Positions 44,476 to 53,461 of a stretch of DNA of 64,000 nucleotides are shown here, piece by piece; within the stretch, counting starts at the first letter, position 1, and each line of letters begins with the position of its first letter. Source of the DNA: UBA1672 sp964352665 (lineage in GTDB: Bacteria; Pseudomonadota; Alphaproteobacteria; Micavibrionales; Micavibrionaceae); NCBI GenBank assembly GCA_964352665.1, contig CAYGSJ010000001.1, positions 434,001-498,000 of the forward strand, written 5' to 3'. The position numbers and the translations under genes were made by a program. The notes beneath the pieces were generated by a model. The model saw only the letters and a program-made list of their open reading frames with translations. It ran no database searches and had not been told where the DNA came from.

Positions 44476-44760
44476 CTAGGCCGGCACATCAACGGCTATA
44501 CGCTTATCACGCAAGGGACGGACAATTTCTATACAATTGGCATAGACAGGGTGGGATTTGTAGTATTCCAAGGCATCTTCGCTTGGAAACTCGCCATATA
44601 CAACGACATCAATATCGTTGGCAATCTTATCAACCTTTGCATTTTTTGTGACCTTGAGGGACCAATCCCCTTCAATTGTTTCCAACATCTTTAACCCCTG
44701 ATACATCGCATCGATATCATCGGAGTTTTTTGCATTAAACATTACAATATGCCGGATCAT
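44476..44760 (-). CDS. Dabb (stress-responsive alpha/beta-barrel) domain protein
   Basis: A 94-residue protein with MIRHIVMFNAKN at the start, then YQGLKMLETIEGDWSLKVTKNAK and DIDVVVYGEFPSEDALEYYKSHPVY, which match the Dabb fold (RHIVLFK ... Y..HP.H). These are dimeric ferredoxin-like-fold proteins of mostly unknown function. The start at 44760 has TAGGAGT upstream. A start at 44784 would overlap the ferredoxin gene. It is the last gene of the cysteine desulfurase-ferredoxin run. Confidence 0.82.
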   Translation of the reverse strand: MIRHIVMFNAKNSDDIDAMYQGLKMLETIEGDWSLKVTKNAKVDKIANDIDVVVYGEFPSEDALEYYKSHPVYANCIEIVRPLRDKRIAVDVPA

Positions 44761-44777
44761 TGCTTGCAAACTCCTAC

Positions 44778-45119
44778 CTACCAATCTACTTTTGCACCAG
44801 GTAAAGCGACAACAAGACCATCCAGATCGCTGCTCATCCTTATCTGACAGCCCAATCGGGAGTATTCGGTCAAATCAAAGGCAACATCAAGCATGTCTTC
44901 CTCTTCATCCGATTTTTCATTGTTATTGGCCTCCACTTTATCCGCCCAGTCAGGATGCACATACATATGACATGTTGCACAGGCCATCGATCCGCCGCAT
45001 GCACCTTCGATAACGTCCGAAAACCCGTTATCACGCAAAAGCTCCATAAGAGACCAACCATCTTCTGCGTCTATCTCTTTTGGTGATCCGTCTTTTTGAA
45101 TGACTGTAACTTTTGCCAT
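44778..45119 (-). CDS. fdx: [2Fe-2S] ferredoxin, adrenodoxin/ISC type
   Basis: A 113-residue ferredoxin. The cluster ligands are Cys41, Cys47 and Cys50 in ACGGSMACATCHMYV and Cys91 in RLGCQIRMSSDLDG, the pattern C-x5-C-x2-C...C of vertebrate/ISC-type ferredoxins. It carries single electrons and is likely to serve Fe-S cluster assembly, because the cysteine desulfurase gene lies directly upstream (19 bases). No iscU or iscA gene is adjacent. Confidence 0.92.
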   Translation of the reverse strand: MAKVTVIQKDGSPKEIDAEDGWSLMELLRDNGFSDVIEGACGGSMACATCHMYVHPDWADKVEANNNEKSDEEEDMLDVAFDLTEYSRLGCQIRMSSDLDGLVVALPGAKVDW

Positions 45120-45137
45120 TATTATTCCCTTTTTTTA

Positions 45138-46262
45138 TTATGCCGCTTTAATGCGCTTATAAATCTTTTGCCATGCTTTTAAGAAAGCATCTACATCGCT
45201 TTCTTTCGTAGCCCAGCCCATTGATACACGCAAGGCACTTGATGCATTTTTTTCATCCACCCCCATGGCTTGTAAAGTAACACTAGGCTTTACACTGCCA
45301 CTAGAGCACGCCGAACCATTGCTGACAGATATTTTCTCAAGATCAAACGACATAAGAAGGCTCTGTGTATTTGCGCCTGGAACACTAAAAAAGCTTGTAT
45401 TTGCAACGCGTTTTACGCTTTCACCATGCACTATTAGATCAGAAGAAATACCCTTTAATCCGCTTTCGAGCTTATCGCGCAATACTTCAAGTGTTTTGTA
45501 TGTGTCCAAGCCCGCCCTGGCAGCCTTTGCTGCCGCGCCAAAACCTGCAATTCCTGCAACATTTTCTGTGCCTGCCCGCGCTGCCTTTTCTTGTCCGCCT
45601 CCAAATAACAGGATAGGCGTCTGCCCGCAAAGCCCTAGCACAAGCGCACCTACGCCCTGTGGGCCGCCGATTTTATGCGATGAAAGGGTTAAAAAATCAA
45701 TCCCGTCTTGCTTTATATCAATATCCAGACGTCCCGCACCTTGCACCGCATCACAGTGAAACAAAGCTCCGTATTTATGCGCCAAAGCCGCAATTGACGG
45801 TATATCCTGAATAACACCGCTTTCATTATTCACATACATACAGGAAACAAGAGAAACCTTGTCTTCCCCTGACAGCATCTCTTCAAGCCTATCAAGCCGC
45901 ACGCATCCATTTTCATCGACAGGGTATGTCTTGGTATTCGGCGTCGATTCAAGAACAGAAGGATGCTCGATTGATGATACTAATATCGTTTCAGATGGGT
46001 ATTGCGCTGCAAAATGCTTAAGAACCGTATTATTGCCCTCGGTTGCGCCGCTATTAAAAATAACCTGATTTGCTTCTGCTCCCACCAAATTTGCTACATT
46101 TTGGCGAGAATCCTCTACGATTTTACGGCCCTCCCGACCGAAATAATGCACCGAAGACGCATTATAAGCCGTATCCTCTTGATTCAAAAGAGAAATCATA
46201 ATATCCCGCGCTTCTGACCTTAAAGGTGCACTCGCATTATAATCTAAATATATATTCGTCAT
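45138..46262 (-). CDS. cysteine desulfurase, NifS/IscS family
   Basis: PLP enzyme of 374 residues from the ATG at 46262 (MTNIYLDYNASAPLR is the family N-terminus; an ATG at 46301 would add 13 residues). The PLP lysine is Lys197 in LTLSSHKIGGPQGVGA, and the catalytic cysteine is Cys319 in SNGSACSSGSVKPS. It takes sulfur from L-cysteine for Fe-S clusters and for thio-modification of tRNA. MnmA, encoded at 62613, would need such a donor. It is the first gene of the run with ferredoxin and the Dabb protein. Confidence 0.92.
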   Translation of the reverse strand: MTNIYLDYNASAPLRSEARDIMISLLNQEDTAYNASSVHYFGREGRKIVEDSRQNVANLVGAEANQVIFNSGATEGNNTVLKHFAAQYPSETILVSSIEHPSVLESTPNTKTYPVDENGCVRLDRLEEMLSGEDKVSLVSCMYVNNESGVIQDIPSIAALAHKYGALFHCDAVQGAGRLDIDIKQDGIDFLTLSSHKIGGPQGVGALVLGLCGQTPILLFGGGQEKAARAGTENVAGIAGFGAAAKAARAGLDTYKTLEVLRDKLESGLKGISSDLIVHGESVKRVANTSFFSVPGANTQSLLMSFDLEKISVSNGSACSSGSVKPSVTLQAMGVDEKNASSALRVSMGWATKESDVDAFLKAWQKIYKRIKAA

Positions 46263-46431
46263 TATGCGCTCTACTATGGGAGTATCCACATTGTTTTTCA
46301 AGTACTTATACGAATTTTATGGACTTATTTTCATTTCTCTAATATAAAGCGGGGGCAATATGTATAAACAATGTGTGTGTTTTGCTTTTTGCATATGAAA
46401 CTAGGTAACTGTATAAAAAAACGAGGTATGA

Positions 46432-47100
46432 ATGCCCGAGGTAATTCTCAGTGGGCCCGCTGGCCGTTTAGAAGGCCGCTATTCCCATTCCAAAATTAAA
46501 AATGCACCACTTGCGTTAGTACTTCATCCGAACCCCCAGCATGGCGGAACGATGAACAATAAGATTACGCACGCGATGTTTCAAGCCATGGTCGCCCGTG
46601 GATTTTCGACTTTGCGCTTTAACTTCCGTGGTGTGGGTCGTTCCCAAGGAACATATGACGAAGGTGAAGGCGAACTAAGCGATGCAGCTTCTGCGCTAGA
46701 CTGGATGATGGAAATTAATCCAAATGCACCATATGTGTGGATTGCCGGATTTTCGTTTGGCGCATGGATAGGAATGCAGCTTTTGATGAGACGCCCTGAA
46801 ATAGAAGGATTTATCTCTGTTGCGCCACCAGCACATACAGAAGACTTCGCGTTTCTTGCACCCTGCCCGACTTCTGGTCTGGTATTGCATGGTGAACGTG
46901 ACGATATTATTCCAAAAGAATCCGTAGACGAATTCGTCGAGAAACTGCACATGCAAAAGGGTATTGATATCGACTATCGCCTTCTGCCTGGCGCTAATCA
47001 CTTCTTCCATGACAATATTGATCTTTTGATTGAGCATGTGCATGACCACATGAACAAGGCAAAGGGCGGCGTGGAAGTACCTGTGAAGGTCGCTGCATAA
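46432..47100 (+). CDS. alpha/beta hydrolase, small COG2945-type
   Basis: A 222-residue hydrolase-fold protein. LVLHPNPQHGGTMNNKITHAMFQAMVARGFSTLRFNFRGVGRSQG is characteristic of this group. The nucleophile elbow is GFSFGAW, then LVLHGERDDIIP supplies the acid and PGANHFFHD the His. Substrate unknown. CGAGGT precedes the ATG. Confidence 0.88.
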   Translation: MPEVILSGPAGRLEGRYSHSKIKNAPLALVLHPNPQHGGTMNNKITHAMFQAMVARGFSTLRFNFRGVGRSQGTYDEGEGELSDAASALDWMMEINPNAPYVWIAGFSFGAWIGMQLLMRRPEIEGFISVAPPAHTEDFAFLAPCPTSGLVLHGERDDIIPKESVDEFVEKLHMQKGIDIDYRLLPGANHFFHDNIDLLIEHVHDHMNKAKGGVEVPVKVAA

Positions 47101-47132
47101 TCTTAGTAAAGTACTTAAAAACATATAGAATC

Positions 47133-47154
47133 AGGGGCACACGCCCCTTTTTTT
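47133..47154 (+). terminator. rho-independent terminator after the hydrolase gene
   Basis: AGGGGC-ACAC-GCCCCT followed by TTTTTT, 32 bases after the stop codon. Confidence 0.85.
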
Positions 47155-47212
47155 GTGTTTTTCAGCACATTTATGGTATGATTTGGATAACTAATTAAGA
47201 AGGTATAAAACG

Positions 47213-47425
47213 ATGGATACAGATTTAAAACAGCGGGCTTTAGAGCGCATTGCCGAATTAAGAGCAACCTTTAGCCCAACTGCCGGTGTCGGCATGGTAG
47301 ATGGCCCAACTGTAGGCGAAAATCATGATGATCACAGAGCCAATATCTCTGCACTACAAGCTGTTGCTGATGGCGGTGAAGTCAACGATACCGCCGCATG
47401 GCTACTTGGCTTGGATCACGACTAA
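47213..47425 (+). CDS. small hypothetical protein, 70 aa
   Basis: I do not recognise it. It is acidic and soluble (MDTDLKQRALERIAELRATFSP..., ending in AAWLLGLDHD). AGAAGG lies nine bases before the ATG and it has its own short upstream region after a terminator. It converges on ahpD with 22 bases between the stops. Confidence 0.5.
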   Translation: MDTDLKQRALERIAELRATFSPTAGVGMVDGPTVGENHDDHRANISALQAVADGGEVNDTAAWLLGLDHD

Positions 47426-47447
47426 CCAGACCTCGTTACCTTAAGCC

Positions 47448-48005
47448 CTAGGCTGCTTGCGCCAAATCACTGCGCATGGCTTGTTCACCGCTTATTATAG
47501 CAGACACAGCATGAATAACCGATGCAATACGTACCGATGTTTGGACCTGCTCCGACGACACACCATGACTTCTCAGTTTCTTTTCGTGCGAATCTATGCA
47601 TGCACCGCAGCCATTAATCACTGAAACAGCAGTACACCACAAATCAAAATCCACAGCATCAACACCGGGTTTTGCAATAATGCTCATACGCAATTTCGCA
47701 GGAAGTGTCTGATAAACAGGATCTGATGAAAGATACAAAAAGCGGTAATAGATATTAGTCATCGCCATAATAGATGCCGCCGCTTTTGCCGCCGTCATTT
47801 CTTCTTCTGTCATGTGGTTTGTTGCTTCTGCCTGAATGGCCTGAATGACAGCATCATTTTTCGTGGCCAAGGCCGTGGCTAAAAATGTTCCCCATAACTG
47901 CGCAGGGCTTAGCGTTTCATCTGTTGCCAGAGAAGACAAGTTCAGCTTAATATCCTTCGCGTAATCCGGTATTGTGTCTTTTAACGCTTCTATCGACATA
48001 GTCAT
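47448..48005 (-). CDS. ahpD: alkylhydroperoxidase AhpD
   Basis: A carboxymuconolactone-decarboxylase-fold protein of 185 residues with NGCGACIDSHEKKL. The redox pair is Cys133/Cys136 and the active-site His is His140, close to the numbering of the mycobacterial AhpD. AhpD reduces AhpC in organisms that lack AhpF. The neighbouring ahpC supports this. It ends the run ahpC-nitroreductase-ahpD, with 5 bases between it and the preceding gene. Confidence 0.93.
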   Translation of the reverse strand: MTMSIEALKDTIPDYAKDIKLNLSSLATDETLSPAQLWGTFLATALATKNDAVIQAIQAEATNHMTEEEMTAAKAAASIMAMTNIYYRFLYLSSDPVYQTLPAKLRMSIIAKPGVDAVDFDLWCTAVSVINGCGACIDSHEKKLRSHGVSSEQVQTSVRIASVIHAVSAIISGEQAMRSDLAQAA

Positions 48006-48010
48006 ACTCC

Positions 48011-48616
48011 TTATTTGAATGAATTTAAGATAACGGCTTCATCATAATCGATAGAGCCACCACGGGATTTAGCAGGCTGTGCGGCCTTACCAACCGTTAG
48101 CATCATGCCGATCACATGGTCTTCCGGCAGGTTTATAATTTTGGCCATCTCATCCTGATCAAACCCGATCATCGGGCATGAATCATAGCCCATTTCTTTG
48201 GCCGCCAGCATAAGGCTTTGTGCAGCAATTCCAACACTACGCATGGCTTCATCACGCTGCATCCACTCCCTGCCCTCATAAAATGGGCGGATCATAGGGA
48301 CCAGAATATCCTGCGCTTCCTTTGGAGCATTGCTCCAATACCGCTCGGGATTTTTATCCCATGACTTCACATCTGCACATAAAAGCAAAAGAAGAGAAGC
48401 GTCTGTAACCTGCGCCTGTCCCCATGCTGCTTCTCTTGCTTGTTTGCGTTTGTCCTTGTCTATAATCGCAACGAAACGCCAGTTTTGAATGTTAAACGAT
48501 GTTGGTGCATGCATGGCAAGCTCCATCAGCGCCTTAAACTCTGCCTCCGGCATTTCATGGGAAGGGTCAAAGTGTTTAACCGCTCTACGCTCTTTTATGG
48601 CCTGTGATACAATCAT
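48011..48616 (-). CDS. nitroreductase-family FMN oxidoreductase
   Basis: A 201-residue protein with the nitroreductase pattern IKERRAVKHFDPSHEMPEAEFKALMELAMHAPTSFNIQNWRFVAI (FMN-binding Arg/Ser/Asn residues), VGIAAQSLMLAAKEMGYDSCPMIGFD and HVIGMMLTVGKAAQP. It would reduce a nitro- or quinone-type compound with NAD(P)H. It lies between ahpC and ahpD and is probably induced with them under oxidative stress. Confidence 0.9.
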   Translation of the reverse strand: MIVSQAIKERRAVKHFDPSHEMPEAEFKALMELAMHAPTSFNIQNWRFVAIIDKDKRKQAREAAWGQAQVTDASLLLLLCADVKSWDKNPERYWSNAPKEAQDILVPMIRPFYEGREWMQRDEAMRSVGIAAQSLMLAAKEMGYDSCPMIGFDQDEMAKIINLPEDHVIGMMLTVGKAAQPAKSRGGSIDYDEAVILNSFK

Positions 48617-48694
48617 TGTTTTCCCCTGTCGGTAAAGTTTTTAAAAGAGTGGCCGGAATCTACAAAAACCGGCCACGCTTCGCCGTATGCTGTG

Positions 48695-49276
48695 TTAAGC
48701 AGCCATTTTCTGTGCTTCTTGCGAGACATTGATGGTGTCACCGCCGGCTGGGCGGTTACACGGGCACAGTTCATCTGACTGTAGAGCATCAAGGATACGT
48801 AATGTTTCCTTTGGGTTACGGCCGACATTCAAACCGTTTACAGATACATGCTGGATCACGTTATGTGGATCAACAATATAAGTTGCGCGAAGGGCGACAC
48901 CTGCCTGTGGCTCACGAATACCAAGCGCATCAATCAATGATCCGTTAGTGTCCGCAAACGACCACTGACCAAGGCTTTTCAGCTCTGAATGTTCGCGGCG
49001 CCATGCAAGTTTACAAAATTCATTATCTGTCGAGCCACCAAGAACCACACAATCGCGGTCTTCGAAGTCGCTGTTTAGCTTGGCAAACTCAACGATTTCT
49101 GTTGGGCAAATAAATGTAAAGTCTTTCGGATAGAAGAAAAACACCTTCCACTTCCCTTCGAAACTATTTTCCGTGATTGGCTCAAACGCGCTCTCACCGT
49201 TCTCTTCATGTACATTAAACCCGGGTTTTACGCCTGTTATTTCGAATTCAGGGAGTTGATCTCCGATACCTAGCAT
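48695..49276 (-). CDS. ahpC: alkyl hydroperoxide reductase AhpC (2-Cys peroxiredoxin)
   Basis: From the ATG at 49276 (GGAGAC six bases upstream; an in-frame ATG at 49288 has no such site) the protein has 193 residues. The peroxidatic cysteine is Cys57 in YPKDFTFICPTEI. C-terminal Cys171 and Cys173 in SDELCPCNRPAGGDTI are the AhpD-coupled type. It reduces hydrogen peroxide and organic peroxides. It is transcribed divergently from oxyR across a 139-base region that contains a candidate OxyR site. Confidence 0.95.
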   Translation of the reverse strand: MLGIGDQLPEFEITGVKPGFNVHEENGESAFEPITENSFEGKWKVFFFYPKDFTFICPTEIVEFAKLNSDFEDRDCVVLGGSTDNEFCKLAWRREHSELKSLGQWSFADTNGSLIDALGIREPQAGVALRATYIVDPHNVIQHVSVNGLNVGRNPKETLRILDALQSDELCPCNRPAGGDTINVSQEAQKMAA

Positions 49277-49360
49277 TGCTGTCTCCATTTTTAAAATTGT
49301 TGTTTGTGAAAAGGAGCATGCAAGATTCTTGGGCCCAAATCCAATGGATAATTCCATTTT

Positions 49361-49385
49361 TTAGTATAGATTTTTTCTATACTAA
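49361..49385. promoter_or_regulatory. candidate OxyR operator between ahpC and oxyR
   Basis: Perfect 10-bp inverted arms TTAGTATAGA and TCTATACTAA are separated by TTTTT. Inside is ATAG-N7-CTAT (49366-49380), the published OxyR half-operator pattern and also a LysR T-N11-A box. The second half-operator, 22 bases further in the full consensus, is not clear, though CTAT recurs at 49397 and 49409. Confidence 0.65.
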
Positions 49386-49415
49386 TTTTGAATTATCTAT
49401 GATATTTTCTATATT

Positions 49416-50303
49416 ATGAGCCGACCAACTTTACGCCAATTTGAATATCTGATCGCCCTTGATGATGAAAAATCATTTCTGGCCGCATCGCAAAAATGCA
49501 ATGTCACACAACCGACATTAAGTGCCGGCATTCGTGAATTGGAAGATGCGCTGGAGCAGCCCCTTGTTAATCGTGGAAACAGGAAAAATATAACCCTGAC
49601 TGCCTTTGGCAGTGAGGTGGTGCAGGACGCACGGAAAATTATGCGCGACACAGAAAAAGTCATGACGCGGGCAAAGCATTTGAAGGCGCCATTGACCGGA
49701 CCGCTTCGCATGGGTGTTATCCCGACCATTGCCCCTTATTTCCTGCCCGATATTTTACCTGCGATCCAAAGAAATTTTCCGGCGCTGGAATTACAATTGC
49801 ACGAAGATTTAAGTGAACGGCTTGTTGATCAGTGCCAGAAGGATATGCTGGACGTTATATTAATGGCCTTTCCCTATGACACCCCCGCCTTGACGCAAAT
49901 GTTTTTGTTTGAAGAGCCCTTTGCCCTTGCGTGCCCGAAAGGACAGGAACCGCCGCGCAAATCAATAAGCATTGTAGAATTGGAAACCAAGGAACTGTTA
50001 CTGCTTGATGATGGTCATTGCCTGAGCGACCATGCCATTGCCGCGTGCGGCCTGCAGAAACCCTCCAAAAGCAAAGCCTATAGCGCAACATCATTGCAGA
50101 CACTGATCCAGATGGTCAGCCATAATTACGGCATGACTTTATTGCCCGAGATGGCGACTTATTCAGGGCATATCCCGAAAAACGTATCTATTGTGCCGTT
50201 CCGCAAACCCAAACCCACACGAAAAATAGGCATTGCCTGGCGACGGGGACACCCTCGGCGCAAAGAGTTCGAGGATTTAGGCAAAATCATGCTTAATACT
50301 TAA
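49416..50303 (+). CDS. oxyR: hydrogen peroxide-sensing LysR-type regulator OxyR
   Basis: A 295-residue LysR protein: an N-terminal winged helix-turn-helix (LRQFEYLIALDDEKSFLAASQKCNVTQPTLSAGIRELEDALE) and a C-terminal sensor domain. The redox cysteines are present as Cys202 and Cys211 in LLLLDDGHCLSDHAIAACGL, equivalent to Cys199/Cys208 of E. coli OxyR. It should activate ahpC and probably the nitroreductase and ahpD genes after oxidation. Confidence 0.94.
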   Translation: MSRPTLRQFEYLIALDDEKSFLAASQKCNVTQPTLSAGIRELEDALEQPLVNRGNRKNITLTAFGSEVVQDARKIMRDTEKVMTRAKHLKAPLTGPLRMGVIPTIAPYFLPDILPAIQRNFPALELQLHEDLSERLVDQCQKDMLDVILMAFPYDTPALTQMFLFEEPFALACPKGQEPPRKSISIVELETKELLLLDDGHCLSDHAIAACGLQKPSKSKAYSATSLQTLIQMVSHNYGMTLLPEMATYSGHIPKNVSIVPFRKPKPTRKIGIAWRRGHPRRKEFEDLGKIMLNT

Positions 50304-50387
50304 GGTATTCAAAAATATCAATTTTCTTGCTTATTATGTCAACATAAAGTATAAAACGCACTTGGGTTGATAAGAAATAAAAGAAAA

Positions 50388-51158
50388 ATGGTACCACTAA
50401 ATCAAAAAGCAAAATATAGCGCTCTTGTGGCAAGTCGGCTTGCCGAGGTTGGCTTAACGGCCAATCAGGTTGACAGAGTGCATCCCAAATTAATGCAAGC
50501 GCTGGAATTCCTACGCAATCCGCCCCCACTTGATTCCGGTCACTTCAATTATAGACAAACAGTTTTAGAGGCCGCCAGATTGCTGGACATTACGGCAGCC
50601 CGCCTTATAAGCGCCGCCGTTAGGCAGGACAATCTTTTCAGACAACCCGCAAAAGTAACCGACGAGAAAGTCACGCGTGCCGCAGAATTGATCGGCGTTG
50701 AAAAAGCAGAGTATGTAGAGGCAGCTCTCAGAACTCCCACCCTTTTTTACCGAGACCCCGAAGTTATCGCTGGTCACGCCCGCAAAATGGATAGTTTTGC
50801 AGAAAAAAAGTATGTCCCGCCTAATGTTCGGGAATATTACATGCGTAACTCCGCCATGCTGGCGCTTGGAGATGATAATTTTGCCTTGAGAGAAGCCTTT
50901 GCAGCGCACACAGGCTGGCGCAATGACACAACATACGCATTGCTGCGCACGAGTAGAAGTGAAATACAAAATCAATTTCTCCGGGCACTTGGACATGACC
51001 CCTTACAAAAAACAGTTTCAGTACCAAGACCTACCGGCGATTTTGCAGAAGCAGCAGAAGGAAAGCAGGCCTTACTTCTAATACGAGGGTTAGAAGAAGG
51101 CTGGTTCAAAGGCTATACCTATGATCCCGAGCCAGAAGACGGCATGGTCCCTGCCTAA
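50388..51158 (+). CDS. hypothetical helical protein, 256 aa
   Basis: I do not recognise it with confidence. It is soluble and almost wholly helical. There are successive segments of about 35 residues such as VLEAARLLDITAARLISAAVRQDNLFRQP, ELIGVEKAEYVEAALRTPTLFYRDPEVIAGHARKM and NFALREAFAAHTGWRNDTTYALLRTSRSEI, each with a short Pro-containing end that recalls mTERF-like repeats. The start at 50388 is an ATG with a purine-rich upstream sequence. An in-frame TTG lies seven codons earlier. It follows oxyR by 84 bases. Confidence 0.5.
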   Translation: MVPLNQKAKYSALVASRLAEVGLTANQVDRVHPKLMQALEFLRNPPPLDSGHFNYRQTVLEAARLLDITAARLISAAVRQDNLFRQPAKVTDEKVTRAAELIGVEKAEYVEAALRTPTLFYRDPEVIAGHARKMDSFAEKKYVPPNVREYYMRNSAMLALGDDNFALREAFAAHTGWRNDTTYALLRTSRSEIQNQFLRALGHDPLQKTVSVPRPTGDFAEAAEGKQALLLIRGLEEGWFKGYTYDPEPEDGMVPA

Positions 51159-51201
51159 GTAAAAACTTGAAGTTCATCGAGCCATACGATAAAAGATCAA
51201 C

Positions 51202-52116
51202 ATGAGCAAAAACACCTATAAAATCGCGGCGCTATACCGTTTTGTGGCTGTTGAAGATATCCCTGCGATGCGCAAGGCGATACAGGATTTTGATGCCCTG
51301 TTGAAAGCCAAAGACGGCGAAGGCATGTGCGGCACGCTTTTACTGGCCCCTGAAGGGATTAACGGCACAATTGGCGCGCAAGAGGCCACATTGGATGCAA
51401 TGATCGATTTTCTGGATGAGCAGCTCGGCATTCGTCAGGGAGAATTGAAGTATTCCTATGCCTCTAAAACCCCGTTCAACCGTTTCAAGGTGCGCCCGAA
51501 GAAAGAGCTTATAACCCTTCGCAGGCCCGAGGCTGATCCTACAAAAGTAGTTGGCACCTATGTGGAGCCGCAAGACTGGAATGATTTAATCAATGACCCC
51601 GATGTTGTTCTGGTCGACACACGCAATGAATATGAAACCCGCGTTGGTATTTTCGAGGGCGCGATTGACCCGAATATGGAGGTTTTTACCGAATTTCCAG
51701 AATGGGTTGAACAAAATCTGGACCCCGCCAAGGACAAGAAAATTGCAATGTTTTGCACCGGTGGTATTCGGTGCGAGAAGGCCAGTTCCTATATGTTGGC
51801 CCATGGGTTTGAAAATTTATATCACCTGAAGGGCGGGATTTTGAAATATCTTGAAACCGTTCCGGCCGATGAAAGTAAATGGAAGGGCGAGTGTTTTGTT
51901 TTTGATAAACGCGTTTCTGTTGGACATGAAATGAAGGAAGGCGACTGGACCATCTGTCATGCCTGCCGCGAACCGTTGTCGCTAGAGGAGACAAAAAAGG
52001 ACTCTTACGAGAAGGGGATTTCCTGTCATCGCTGTATCGATAATTTAACGCCTGATCGTGAAAAATCTCTCCGCCAGCGTCAAAAACATTATGAAGAACG
52101 CTTTGGCGACGCCTAA
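51202..52116 (+). CDS. trhO: tRNA uridine(34) hydroxylase TrhO (YceA), rhodanese-domain
   Basis: A 304-residue protein of the YceA family: N-terminal ferredoxin-like domain (GTLLLAPEGINGTIGA), a rhodanese domain (about 125-215) with catalytic Cys185 in MFCTGGIRCEKAS, and a C-terminal region with CHAC...CHRC that could bind zinc. TrhO hydroxylates U34 of tRNAs in the pathway to (c)mo5U, oxygen-dependently. It is a single gene with its own upstream region. Confidence 0.94.
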   Translation: MSKNTYKIAALYRFVAVEDIPAMRKAIQDFDALLKAKDGEGMCGTLLLAPEGINGTIGAQEATLDAMIDFLDEQLGIRQGELKYSYASKTPFNRFKVRPKKELITLRRPEADPTKVVGTYVEPQDWNDLINDPDVVLVDTRNEYETRVGIFEGAIDPNMEVFTEFPEWVEQNLDPAKDKKIAMFCTGGIRCEKASSYMLAHGFENLYHLKGGILKYLETVPADESKWKGECFVFDKRVSVGHEMKEGDWTICHACREPLSLEETKKDSYEKGISCHRCIDNLTPDREKSLRQRQKHYEERFGDA

Positions 52117-52205
52117 CACCCCTGCGAATCATATATTCGAAACGGTTAGACTTGGTTAAACTTTAAAATTCAATTTATAACACTGATATATTTATATTTT
52201 TCATT

Positions 52206-52844
52206 ATGAGTACAGACCCGATTCTCTATTCTTTTAGACGCTGCCCCTATGCTATGCGGGGCAGAATGGCACTATTGCAGGCCAAAATCAGGTGTGAGCA
52301 CCGTGAAATAGTATTACGCGACAAGCCGGAACATATGCTGGCAGTTTCACCGAAGGGGACCGTACCCACACTCCTCCTTCCCGATGGACGGGTGATTGAC
52401 GAGAGTCTCGACATTATGATGTGGGCACTGAGCCATAACGACCCCGACGCGTGGCTTGAGGGTGCACGCAGTGATATGATGCACCTGATAGAGCGCAATG
52501 ACACCACATTCAAAAAAGCGCTGGATCGCTACAAATATCCCGGCAGATATCCGGATGAGGATTGCGGCAACGCCCGCGAAGACGGGGTGATAATACTCGA
52601 TGATCTAAATGCCCGTATCGAACAAAATGGATACTTATCCGGCGATAAAAAGACGCTGGCCGACATTGCGATCTTTCCGTTTGTACGGCAATTTGCACAT
52701 GTTGATCGCGACTGGTTTTTTACCTTACCACTCGCACCACTTCAGACGTGGCTTGAAGAAAACCTTGTAAGTGAGGTATTTGTTTCTGCGATGAAAAAAT
52801 TTGAAATATGGGCACCTGATTCGGAGGTAACATACAATTATTAA
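52206..52844 (+). CDS. glutathione S-transferase-family protein
   Basis: The N-terminal thioredoxin-like domain begins PILYSFRRCPYAMRGRMALLQAKI, with the CPYA form seen in glutaredoxin-2-like GSTs, and continues SPKGTVPTLLLPDGRVIDESLDIMMWAL. The C-terminal helical GST domain contains LSGDKKTLADIAIFPFVRQFA. 212 residues. Substrate unknown. A thiol-transferase role is as likely as conjugation given CPYA. Confidence 0.88.
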   Translation: MSTDPILYSFRRCPYAMRGRMALLQAKIRCEHREIVLRDKPEHMLAVSPKGTVPTLLLPDGRVIDESLDIMMWALSHNDPDAWLEGARSDMMHLIERNDTTFKKALDRYKYPGRYPDEDCGNAREDGVIILDDLNARIEQNGYLSGDKKTLADIAIFPFVRQFAHVDRDWFFTLPLAPLQTWLEENLVSEVFVSAMKKFEIWAPDSEVTYNY

Positions 52845-52918
52845 CTTAGTAAAATCAGCCCGTTACTTGATTTAATTAAATCGGTAGTATAAGTTTTGAA
52901 TTGGCCAATAATAGCCGT

Positions 52919-53461
52919 TTAATCCTCGAGTCGATCCGTGTGTTTATCCCTTTTCTTGTCTGTTACCTGCTCTTTTTTGCTGTCCGTTTTATGATCGGTT
53001 TTGCCGTCCCCCCTCTTCCATTTCCTGTGGTCTTGACTGCCGATAATAACAGAGGTGACACGCTTCCCTAATTTCTCCCGATCTTCTTTTGGAAGCTTTA
53101 GTGCAAGCTCCTTAAAGGTCTCCAACTTATGATAAGCGATCTTTGTGCTGACCTGTCTGAGATCTTCCGCCGCGGCCGCATAACGGACCGGATCAAATTC
53201 TTCGGCGGTGTAAGCGTCTTCGAGCACTTTTCTCTTTTGTTGTGCTTCTTTGAACAACGCCCTGACCTCTCCGCTCTTCCCCTTAAAGGTTTCACGCACC
53301 AAATCGCGTGAATCAGGCTGGAGTTGATCACGTAATTCCCGCACTGGATGTTTGTAGTCACCGTGCATACTGTGACGATAGGCACTTCCTGCCAGAGTCC
53401 CTAGCAGCAAAAAATTGCTTAACAGGGAAATGGTGAGAATGATTTTTGCGTTTCTGCTCAT
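52919..53461 (-). CDS. periplasmic metal-sensor-like protein (CnrX/Metal_resist type)
   Basis: A single N-terminal membrane anchor (IILTISLLSNFLLLGTLAGSA, about 7-27) is followed by a helical periplasmic part (LQPDSRDLVRETFKGKSGEVRALFKEAQQKRKVLEDAYTAEEFDPVRYAAAAEDLRQVSTKI), the hairpin pattern of CnrX, CpxP/Spy-like and Metal_resist proteins. A highly charged Lys/Asp/His-rich tail ends it. It overlaps the membrane-protein gene at 53458 by four bases (ATGA) and is the third member of a sigma-anti-sigma-sensor operon. Metal binding is not shown. A folding-stress sensor is the alternative. Confidence 0.68.
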   Translation of the reverse strand: MSRNAKIILTISLLSNFLLLGTLAGSAYRHSMHGDYKHPVRELRDQLQPDSRDLVRETFKGKSGEVRALFKEAQQKRKVLEDAYTAEEFDPVRYAAAAEDLRQVSTKIAYHKLETFKELALKLPKEDREKLGKRVTSVIIGSQDHRKWKRGDGKTDHKTDSKKEQVTDKKRDKHTDRLED

